Assembly (NCBI GenBank): GCA_023227835.1
Contig: JALOCI010000048.1
Span: 1 to 20,269 of the forward strand
Source: Bacteroidales bacterium
GTDB lineage: Bacteria > Bacteroidota > Bacteroidia > Bacteroidales > UBA932
Reading direction: 5' to 3'
DNA: 20,269 bases
Shown: positions 13,458 through 20,269 of the stretch, one piece after another
Numbering within the stretch: the stretch's first letter is position 1
Layout: every line of letters begins with the position of its first letter
Made by a program: the position numbers and the translations under genes
Notes under the pieces: model-generated
Seen by the model: the letters and a program-made list of their open reading frames with translations, nothing else
The model's database searches: none
What the model was told of the DNA's origin: nothing

Positions 13458-15377
13458 ATGAAAGAAATTGAAAATATTAATGGAACGTCTTTAGACATAA
13501 CTCAGGATTTAATCCAAAAGCTGAAAGAAATTATCCCTAGTGCATTCACCGAGGATAAAGTCAATGTAGAGCAGCTTAAACAACATTTAGGCGAAGCAAT
13601 TAATACCGATGCTGAGAGGTATCAGCTTTCTTGGGCTGGTAAATCGGAATCCTACAAGATTTTGCAAAAGCCTACAATGGCAACATTGACACCAATTATT
13701 GAAGATTCACTTAATTGGGACTTAACGGAGAATATACTTATAGAAGGTGAAAACCTTGAAGTCTTGAAGGTTCTTCAAAAAGCCTATTATGGTAGGATTA
13801 AGGGCATTTATATTGATCCACCATACAATACAGGTTCAGATAGTTTCATTTATCCTGATAAGTTTTCAGAATCAAAGGAAGAATATTTAAGAAGGGTTGG
13901 CGAAAAAGATGATGAGGGTTTCTTGATGAAAGAAGGCTTTTTCCGTCCTAATAGAAAGGAGAATGGCCAGTTCCATTCAAATTGGTTGTCAATGATGCTT
14001 CCAAGACTATTTCTTGCAAGAAACCTACTCAGGGAGGACGGTATCATATTCGTAAGCATAGATGATAATGAAGAAGCTAATCTAAAATTGCTAATGGATG
14101 AAGTATTTGGAGAAGAAAACTTCATTGATATTTTCTCTTGGGCAAAATCAGAAACCCCTGCAAATCTTTCAAAGAAGAGTAAAAAGATAATTGAGTATGT
14201 CTTGTGCTACCAGAAGATTAAAAATGACGAAAAGTTCAAGGGAGTTAAAAAGAATAGTCCAAGTTCAAACGGCCTGCTTAACCAGACGAACAGTGTTGGT
14301 ATTTTGAAATTCCCTGCAAATTTTGTTACAACAAGTATTCAGGATGGCCCAATAAAGAAAGGGAAATATGGTACAGATAGCTACGATATTGAGCTATTAG
14401 AAGATACTGAAGTATCTAAAGGTTACTTCATTAAACCTGTTTCACTGAAAGCTAAGTTCAAATGGTCACAACCTAAACTTGATGATGAAATTGAAAAGGG
14501 TACAAAAATCAATATCCCCACGATAAAACTAAGTCCCTCTTACGAAAAATTAGAGTATGATGAAGAAGTACCACCGAACCTAATAAATGCTAAGGTTGGT
14601 GTAGGTACTAATGAAAATGCAGGTGTCGAATTAGAAGGGTTATTTGGTGCAAAAGTCTTTGACTTTCCAAAGCCTCCAAGTTTAATTAAATATTTACTCG
14701 GTTTTTCAGATGATACAAATGGTATATACTTAGACTTTTTTGCAGGTTCAGGTGCAACTGCTCAGGCGATTCACGAAATGAATCAAAAGGATGGCGGTAA
14801 GAGGAAGTTTATTTGTGTTCAGCTTCCTGAAAAAATTGAACCGGATACTTTAGCATATAAGAAAGGTTTCAAAACTATCTCTGAAATCACACGGGAACGT
14901 TTAACTCTCCTTCACAAAAGTTTGAATAAGAAGTCAAAATATGAATTAGATTTTAATTCTGAAATTGATACAGGTTTCAGGTTCTATAAACTTTCTTCTT
15001 CTAATTTCAAGTTCTGGCGTGGTGACATTATTGAAAACGAAAAGGATTTAGAACGGCAGCTTGAAATTTTTAATCAACCCCAAAAAAGCAATACAACCTC
15101 TATCGACATTCTCTGGGAGTTGTTGCTAAAATCAGGTATCCCTCTTAATACAACAGTCAACAAAATTGACGTAGCAGATACTACTTTGTACTCTGTCAAG
15201 CAGAACCAAATTCTTTTTGCACTTGACAAAATCAATGATTCTGTATTGTCAAAAGTGATTGAATTGAATCCAAGTTCATTTATCTGTCTTGATTCCTTAT
15301 TTCAAAACAACGATTGCTTAAAAACAAATATTCAATTAAGGCTGCAAGATAGTGGAATTGATTTCAAATCAATTTAA
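13458..15377 (+). CDS. mod: Type III restriction-modification methyltransferase (Mod), adenine-N6
   Basis: This DNA methyltransferase supplies both methylation and target recognition for a type III system. The 639-residue product has the beta-class motif order. The segment ILIEGENLEVLKVL (93-106) leads into the catalytic DPPY motif at 120-123 within GIYIDPPYNTGSDSF. The long region of about 230-410 is variable and should hold the target-recognition domain. The SAM-binding motif DFFAGSGAT follows at 426-434 in YLDFFAGSGATAQAI. The C-terminal part (about 490-639) probably contacts Res. Length and motif spacing are normal, so it should be active. I see no simple-sequence repeat of the kind that makes some mod genes phase-variable. 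It is the first gene of a three-gene + strand operon; the next ATG is 10 bases after its stop. Confidence 0.95.
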   Translation: MKEIENINGTSLDITQDLIQKLKEIIPSAFTEDKVNVEQLKQHLGEAINTDAERYQLSWAGKSESYKILQKPTMATLTPIIEDSLNWDLTENILIEGENLEVLKVLQKAYYGRIKGIYIDPPYNTGSDSFIYPDKFSESKEEYLRRVGEKDDEGFLMKEGFFRPNRKENGQFHSNWLSMMLPRLFLARNLLREDGIIFVSIDDNEEANLKLLMDEVFGEENFIDIFSWAKSETPANLSKKSKKIIEYVLCYQKIKNDEKFKGVKKNSPSSNGLLNQTNSVGILKFPANFVTTSIQDGPIKKGKYGTDSYDIELLEDTEVSKGYFIKPVSLKAKFKWSQPKLDDEIEKGTKINIPTIKLSPSYEKLEYDEEVPPNLINAKVGVGTNENAGVELEGLFGAKVFDFPKPPSLIKYLLGFSDDTNGIYLDFFAGSGATAQAIHEMNQKDGGKRKFICVQLPEKIEPDTLAYKKGFKTISEITRERLTLLHKSLNKKSKYELDFNSEIDTGFRFYKLSSSNFKFWRGDIIENEKDLERQLEIFNQPQKSNTTSIDILWELLLKSGIPLNTTVNKIDVADTTLYSVKQNQILFALDKINDSVLSKVIELNPSSFICLDSLFQNNDCLKTNIQLRLQDSGIDFKSI

Positions 15378-15387
15378 TCAGGTTTTT

Positions 15388-15945
15388 ATGATAGTACAAA
15401 ATTTTGACTTCGACAACAACTTAGCTATTGCCAGGCAGCGAGCAGAGCAGATGGTAAACAATGGCCTCTATTCTCGTTTTGGTCTTTCATTCAATGTAAG
15501 GGTTGATAAGGCTTTGCTTGGTTGTATGGGCGAGCTTGCTTTCGAACATTGGCTTAGGTCACTTGGATATGAATATCAAGTAGACCGGGACGGCTTCGAT
15601 AAAAGAAATTCGGACGAATTTGATTTTTTAATTGAGGATAGTAAAATCGATACCAAAGTCGCTAAAAAATCAACAGCAAACCCTCCGAATGATAACTGGA
15701 CTTATGGCTATCCGCAGGAGCAAAATCCTGCTTCAAAAGACTTTGTTGTTGTTGGTTGGGTTGATTACACAAGAAAAGAAGTTGGCTTTTACGGCTGGAT
15801 TACCGGCCTTGAAGTAAGTCGCTTTCCAGTTGTAACAAGAAACACATTTGCTGGGTATCCTTACCTAACGCCCAATCACGAGTTTAGATGGGGTGCAATG
15901 AATAAAAACTTTGAACTTTTATTTCAACGAATTTTTAATCGGTAA
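15388..15945 (+). CDS. PD-(D/E)XK nuclease-like protein inside the restriction operon
   Basis: The start is set at the ATG at 15388, just after mod; the longer frame from 15352 would overlap mod and adds residues without obvious conservation. The 185-residue product has a helix with GCMGELAFEHWLRSLGYEYQ (45-64), then DEFDFLI (76-82) and KIDTKVAKK (86-94). The spacing of E49/E53, D79 and D88-x-K90 matches the PD-(D/E)XK nuclease core. The second half (NWTYGYPQE, FVVVGWVDYT, FYGWITGLEV) resembles beta-rich ends of restriction endonuclease-like proteins. The gene shares TAATG with res, so it is fully embedded in the operon. Type III systems normally need only mod and res. It might be an accessory nuclease, a helper of Res or a defence passenger; function is inferred from motifs only. 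Confidence 0.8.
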   Translation: MIVQNFDFDNNLAIARQRAEQMVNNGLYSRFGLSFNVRVDKALLGCMGELAFEHWLRSLGYEYQVDRDGFDKRNSDEFDFLIEDSKIDTKVAKKSTANPPNDNWTYGYPQEQNPASKDFVVVGWVDYTRKEVGFYGWITGLEVSRFPVVTRNTFAGYPYLTPNHEFRWGAMNKNFELLFQRIFNR

Positions 15946-18704
15946 TGAAATTACAATTCGATAAAAACCAAAGATATCAGCTTGAAGCAATTCAATCAAT
16001 CGTTGATTTGTTTGAAGGTCAAGACCTCAATAAGTCTGATTTTGAATATTCCTTTTCCGATACTGGTAAGGGCAGCCTTCAATTTACTGTGGCTGGCGTA
16101 GGTAATAACCTGACTTTGTCTGAGGAGCAATTGTTGGTAAACTTAATAAAGGTTCAGCAAAGCAATCAATTACGTTCTGATGAAATTTCAACTGCAATTG
16201 AGAAATTAAAGTATCAAGAAGAAATTGAATCGGATGATAAGGTCGAAATTAATAGTGTAGAATGTTCATTTCCGAACTACTCCTTAGAAATGGAAACAGG
16301 TACAGGTAAAACCTATGTGTACCTCCGTTCCATATACGAGTTGAATAAAGTGTATGGCTTCAAAAAATTTGTAATAGTTGTTCCTTCAGTGGCTATTCGT
16401 GAAGGTGTTTTAAAAAGCCTTCAAATTACGTTTGACCACTTACAGGAAATCTACGAGAACCAACCGGCAGAATACAAAGTATATGATTCAGGTCGCTTAA
16501 CAGAGTTGGGCAATTTTGCCAAAAGCAATGCCATTCAAATACTGGTTATCAATATTGATTCTTTCACCAAGGATGCCAACGTAATCAATCAGGTAAGAGA
16601 AACTGGTGTAAAGCCTATCGAATACATTCAGAAATCAAACCCGATTGTAATTATTGATGAACCGCAAAACATGGAAACTGATATTCGTAAACGAGCCATT
16701 ACGAACCTCAATCCATTGTTTACCCTGCGTTATTCGGCCACTCACAAAAACCTGTACAACCTTGTTTACAAATTAGACCCTGTAAAGGCTTATGATTTGG
16801 GCTTAGTGAAGCAGATTGAGGTTGATTCAGTAATAGCAAAGAATGATAGTTCAGGAGCATTTATAAACGTTGATAGCTTCAAGGTTGCCAAGCAATCAAT
16901 CACTGCTAAGGTTACCATATTTGTAAACGAGAAAGGCGGTGTGCAGAAGAAACAGGTTACAGCCAAAATTGGTGATGATCTATACAAACTTTCCAAAGGT
17001 TGGGATATTTACAAAGATGGTTACACCATTAACGAACTGGATGCAGATAACGGCTACATTGAATTTTCAAGCGGTAAAATAGTTTACAAAGGTCAGGCAG
17101 TAGGCGGCTTAACAGACCAGATGCTGAAAGAAATGGTTGATGCAACAGTAGAGAACCATTTCAAGAAAGAGAAAGAGTTAAGAAGCAAAGGCATTAAAGT
17201 CCTGAGCATCTTTTTTATTGATAGGGTTGCCAATTACCGCACCTATGATGAACAAGGCAATCCGGGCAAAGGCAAGTTTGCCCTTTGGTTTGAGGAGAGT
17301 TTTGAAAAGTGGAAGAATATGCCAGCATACAGAGGCTTGTTTACTTACACTGCCGAGGAAGTTCACAACGGCTATTTCAGTCAGGATAAAGGCAAGATGA
17401 AGGATAGCAAGGAAGGTAAGTCAACCAAAGCAGATGATGAAACCTTCAAGCTGATAATGCAGGATAAAGAAAGGTTACTTGATACAGCAACACCGCTTCG
17501 CTTTATTTTCAGTCACTCCGCACTTCGTGAGGGTTGGGATAATCCAAATGTGTTTCAAATATGCACCCTCAACGAAACCAAATCAGATATTAAGAAAAGG
17601 CAGGAAATAGGCAGAGGGCTTCGCCTCTGCGTTGACCAAACCGGTGCAAGAAATTTAGACAGGGCAGTAAACCGTCTTACGGTTATTGCTAATGAAGCAT
17701 ACGAGAGTTTTTCAAAGGCACTACAAAGCGAAATTGAAGAAGATTGCGGAGTTAAGTTTGAAGGCCGTATAAAGAATGCCAGGGAAAGGGCTAAGGTATC
17801 ATTGAAAGATAAATGGTTGGAAGATGCATTGTTTTTAGAGTTGTGGGAGAAAATAAAACACCGCACCGAGTACAAAGTAAATTACAGCACTCAGCAACTT
17901 ATTGCCAATTGTGCCGCAGCATTGCAATCAATGCCTTCCATTGAAAAGCCAGTTATATATAGGGAAAAGAACGTTGCTAAATTCATAAGAGATAACAAAG
18001 GCAATCTGATTGAGTTAGGCGGAGAACAGAAAGGCTCAAAAGAGAGAATCGTAAAAGATGCCAATTACGAGATACCTGATTTTGTTGCTTACATACAATC
18101 CAAAACGGAGCTTACAAGAGATACAATTACCCAAATAGTAATTCAGTCAAATCGTTTGGCTGAAATTTTCAATAACCCTCAATTGTTCATGGATACGGTT
18201 GTCCGTATCATCAAGCAGGAGTTTGACCGCCTCAAAATAAACGGCATCCAGTATGAACGTATTGCAGGGCAGGTTTATGAAATGAAACTGTTTGAAGCAG
18301 CCGAGATTGAACAATACTTAGAAAACCTGATTGCAGTAAAGAAACAGGCCAAAACACTGTATAACTACATTGCTATTGATTCACTCAGCACACCCGAAAA
18401 GAAGTTTGCAGAGGATTGCGATTCAAGGGATGATATTCTTTTCTATGTGAAGCTGCCTAAAACATTCCAGATAAAAACACCAATAGGGCCTTATAATCCC
18501 GATTGGGCATTGATAAAAAAAGAGGATTGTGAAGAAACCAAAATTTATTTTGTAGCAGAAACAAAAGACCCTAAAGCGGCCAAAGATAGATCGCTTCTAA
18601 GGGATAGTGAAAGAATGAAAATAGCTTGTGCAGAGAAGCATTTTGAGGTTATTGATGATGTTCATTACAAAGTCGTTGGTTCTGTAAGTGATTTGAAAAT
18701 TTAA
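15945..18704 (+). CDS. res: Type III restriction enzyme Res subunit (helicase-nuclease)
   Basis: Res uses ATP to communicate between sites and cuts DNA when bound to Mod. The 919-residue product has superfamily 2 helicase motifs: Walker A METGTGKTY (116-124), VPSVAIREG (motif Ia region), DEPQ at 238-241 as the Walker B box, and RYSATH (262-267, motif III). Motifs V and VI lie in SALREGWDNPNVFQICTL and KKRQEIGRGLRLCVDQ (about 525-565). The C-terminal nuclease has the expected PD-(E)xK pattern: PDWALI (D853) and FVAETKD (E872, K874). Motifs, length and frame are intact, so the enzyme should be functional. It starts in a TAATG overlap with the small nuclease-like gene. No strong terminator follows; the next 240 bases are AT-rich and contain a copy of a hairpin-array sequence. 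Confidence 0.96.
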   Translation: MKLQFDKNQRYQLEAIQSIVDLFEGQDLNKSDFEYSFSDTGKGSLQFTVAGVGNNLTLSEEQLLVNLIKVQQSNQLRSDEISTAIEKLKYQEEIESDDKVEINSVECSFPNYSLEMETGTGKTYVYLRSIYELNKVYGFKKFVIVVPSVAIREGVLKSLQITFDHLQEIYENQPAEYKVYDSGRLTELGNFAKSNAIQILVINIDSFTKDANVINQVRETGVKPIEYIQKSNPIVIIDEPQNMETDIRKRAITNLNPLFTLRYSATHKNLYNLVYKLDPVKAYDLGLVKQIEVDSVIAKNDSSGAFINVDSFKVAKQSITAKVTIFVNEKGGVQKKQVTAKIGDDLYKLSKGWDIYKDGYTINELDADNGYIEFSSGKIVYKGQAVGGLTDQMLKEMVDATVENHFKKEKELRSKGIKVLSIFFIDRVANYRTYDEQGNPGKGKFALWFEESFEKWKNMPAYRGLFTYTAEEVHNGYFSQDKGKMKDSKEGKSTKADDETFKLIMQDKERLLDTATPLRFIFSHSALREGWDNPNVFQICTLNETKSDIKKRQEIGRGLRLCVDQTGARNLDRAVNRLTVIANEAYESFSKALQSEIEEDCGVKFEGRIKNARERAKVSLKDKWLEDALFLELWEKIKHRTEYKVNYSTQQLIANCAAALQSMPSIEKPVIYREKNVAKFIRDNKGNLIELGGEQKGSKERIVKDANYEIPDFVAYIQSKTELTRDTITQIVIQSNRLAEIFNNPQLFMDTVVRIIKQEFDRLKINGIQYERIAGQVYEMKLFEAAEIEQYLENLIAVKKQAKTLYNYIAIDSLSTPEKKFAEDCDSRDDILFYVKLPKTFQIKTPIGPYNPDWALIKKEDCEETKIYFVAETKDPKAAKDRSLLRDSERMKIACAEKHFEVIDDVHYKVVGSVSDLKI

Positions 18705-18829
18705 AAAATCTATAATGATGGATAAGAACGTCAGCTGGTAACAGATACTTGACATCACCATTTTTTAAAAAAAAGATAAAAGGCGTATAATCATTTTTTT
18801 AGCTGCATTCACTTTTTTTGTTGGGTTGC

Positions 18830-18882
18830 TGTTTGGAATGAAACGTATGCAGAATGGAGGACAATAATCTCTTTAATGGAGG
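18830..18882. repeat. Copy of a hairpin-array unit downstream of res
   Basis: The sequence TGGAATG ... GAATGGAGGA ... AATCTCTT ... GGA aligns with 13011-13062 upstream of mod, with one single-base gap and the shared blocks TGGAATG, GAATGGAGGA and AATCTCTT in the same order. The similarity ends on both sides. Confidence 0.7.
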
Positions 18883-18963
18883 TTGTAAAAGGGTTCGTTT
18901 CGTTTGAATTTATGTAACAAAATAGTAAATCATTAATTATGAATACTACTGATGCGTTAATTT

Positions 18964-20142
18964 TTAAAACAAAGTAAGTTCATTGACATCTTGATTTTGA
19001 ATGAGTGGTTGTGGCTCTGTCACAAGTCCCTTCAGGTCCTTTTTAGCAAGAGCAGACACTCTGACCAATGTTGCGATTTCTGTGATTGAGTAAGGGCTGT
19101 TGTATATTGCCTTGACTCTTGCTAACAGAAGATAGGAACATATCGCAACCCACAAATGGGTCCTGACAGCATTCTCGGAACATCCCCAGAGGTGCTTGAT
19201 TGTGAGGTTCTGCTTTATGAGTTTGAAGAAGCACTCAATATCCCATCGATGACGGTAGATATTGGATATCTCTAATCCATTGAGATCCAGCTGGTCGGTC
19301 ACGTTGGTGATGAATGAAAGCCCTTCACCTGTCTCTAAGTCACAATACTTTATGAGGCGAAGTTCTTTCGGGTAAAGTTTGCTGGATTTATTGCCTGTAA
19401 GGCGTATTAGGAGATCCTCCATCAGCCCCGTGGACTGGTCAATATTGTGGTTACTAGATACAATCTCGTACTTCATGTTGTCCTTGGCTCTGGTAACAAA
19501 GAAGCCGCCGTTTTCATTAATGCGGGCAAGTGCTTCAAAGTCCACATAGGCTTTATCCATCGTATAGATGGCGTTGGGAACAATATCCAACAGGTCAAGC
19601 ACGTTACTGTCGTGACAGCGTCCATCACTGATATAGATGAAGACAGGGATACTCCCTCTTAAGTCTATGAGAGTATGCATTTTAACCGCACCTTTACTAT
19701 ACTTGCCCATAGCCCATTCCATCAACTTGATGCTGCAGGATATGGTCGTAGAATCAAGGGCAAAGATTTCATGATCCTGAGGCACAAGATACTCAAGACG
19801 CATTTTGGCATACAACGGGCGAACGATCTTGATGAGTGCCAGCCCAAGTCCCTCATAAATGCGGCAGTCTCTGCTCTCATTGGCTCTGGATAAAGAGGAC
19901 TCGTTGACCGAGTTCTTGATTCCAAGCCCGTAAAGGATATCCTTGTGCTGCTTTAAGCACAAGCAGATGTCTCTTAACGATTCGCAGGATGTAAGCTGAC
20001 CAAAAAGAAGATGTTGCAGTTGGTTTGTGCAGTTGAACTCCCTTACACGATAGTCTCCGTTATACTTCTTGACAAGTCGCAAGAAGATCTGCCTGGGAAT
20101 GAGATTGGTGACTTGAGTTAAGATATACTTGCCTTCATTCAT
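18964..20142 (-). CDS. IS4-family transposase (DUF4372 N-terminus plus DDE domain)
   Basis: The 392-residue product catalyses cut-and-paste movement of the surrounding IS. The N-terminal part (about 1-90, with RVREFNCTNQLQHLLFGQL and SLRDICLCL) is the DNA-binding DUF4372 type. The catalytic DDE triad is visible as D130 in FALDSTTI, D196 in TMDKAYVDF and E303 in the signature YRHRWDIECFFKLIKQ. The IS4-specific spacing is kept and no frameshift is present, so the gene should be active. It reads toward res. A hairpin covers the region just before its start codon, which in other insertion sequences protects against activation by outside transcription. Confidence 0.95.
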   Translation of the reverse strand: MNEGKYILTQVTNLIPRQIFLRLVKKYNGDYRVREFNCTNQLQHLLFGQLTSCESLRDICLCLKQHKDILYGLGIKNSVNESSLSRANESRDCRIYEGLGLALIKIVRPLYAKMRLEYLVPQDHEIFALDSTTISCSIKLMEWAMGKYSKGAVKMHTLIDLRGSIPVFIYISDGRCHDSNVLDLLDIVPNAIYTMDKAYVDFEALARINENGGFFVTRAKDNMKYEIVSSNHNIDQSTGLMEDLLIRLTGNKSSKLYPKELRLIKYCDLETGEGLSFITNVTDQLDLNGLEISNIYRHRWDIECFFKLIKQNLTIKHLWGCSENAVRTHLWVAICSYLLLARVKAIYNSPYSITEIATLVRVSALAKKDLKGLVTEPQPLIQNQDVNELTLF

Positions 20143-20147
20143 AATCA

Positions 20148-20163
20148 GCGGGGTTTAGCCCGC
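20148..20163 (-). promoter_or_regulatory. Hairpin in front of the transposase start
   Basis: Arms GCGGG (20148-20152) and CCCGC (20159-20163) enclose a 6-base loop, 6 bases upstream of the ATG on the - strand. The hairpin would cover the ribosome-binding region in a long transcript entering from outside. Confidence 0.5.
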
Positions 20164-20269
20164 GAAATTACGAACTCATTTCAAATCGAAGTTGTCAAAG
20201 AACTGATATAAATTATATGATATTAATAAGTTACAAGCGCAGATGCGTCGCTTAACGCATCACTAGTAA

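Larger units (their letters stand above)
18944..20268 (-). mobile_element. IS4-family insertion sequence, about 1325 bases
   Basis: Terminal inverted repeats are visible: TACTACTGATGCGTTAA at the left (18944-18960) and the complement of TACTAGTGATGCGTTAA at the right (20252-20268), 16 of 17 bases matching. One transposase gene fills the element. The window ends one base after the right repeat, so a target-site duplication cannot be checked. If the true ends are the inner GATGCGTTAA (18951 and 20261), the element would be about 1311 bases. Confidence 0.85.

Noticed and set aside
18706..18775. Possible terminator after res (AATGATG ... CATCACCATT with T run)
   Set aside because: The arms pair too poorly and are too far apart to call a terminator, despite the following T residues.

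Overview
The window looks like a Bacteroidota chromosome, probably Bacteroidales or a close relative; I cannot name a species. The evidence is AT-rich spacers, several exact copies of the Bacteroidota -7 promoter box TAnnTTTG, start codons without clear Shine-Dalgarno sequences, and protein types common in the phylum (a DsbD with a CDNGSC motif, the menaquinone enzyme MenG, a Bacteroidota-style PurL fragment).

Layout. (1) Positions 1-392 hold a probable gene tail with its terminator and a small predicted membrane protein on the + strand. A strong two-way terminator (447-479) separates them from dsbD on the - strand. (2) Positions 2790-6138 are a - strand operon with touching genes: an orphan PurL C-terminal domain, ubiE/menG, a cardiolipin synthase and a small secreted or outer-membrane protein. 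(3) A tRNA-Leu(GAG) follows at 6231-6317. (4) Positions 6510-11367 are a - strand phage-like cassette without head, tail, terminase or integrase genes. It has three divergent members of one uncharacterised family, one unrelated unknown protein, then a membrane/coiled-coil protein, an M15 peptidase and a second membrane-anchored protein. The last three resemble a lysis module. (5) Positions 11368-13457 contain no convincing gene. Most of it is a chain of long imperfect hairpins, many with GGAGCG/AGCGGA-type sequence near the tip, including a 311-base tandem duplication. (6) Positions 13458-18704 are a type III restriction-modification operon (mod, a small PD-(D/E)XK-like gene, res). Sequence related to one hairpin unit lies on both sides of it. 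(7) Positions 18944-20268 are an almost complete IS4-family insertion sequence.

How the parts work together. The left third is housekeeping: envelope thiol chemistry, quinone methylation and phospholipid synthesis. From the tRNA rightward the region looks like an accessory island: phage-like cassette, hairpin array, restriction system and IS. The strongest candidates for undescribed biology are the hairpin array, the orphan cassette with its own operator-like promoter and internal terminator, and the extra nuclease-like gene inside the restriction operon. All functions are read from sequence motifs recalled from memory; no searches were run.
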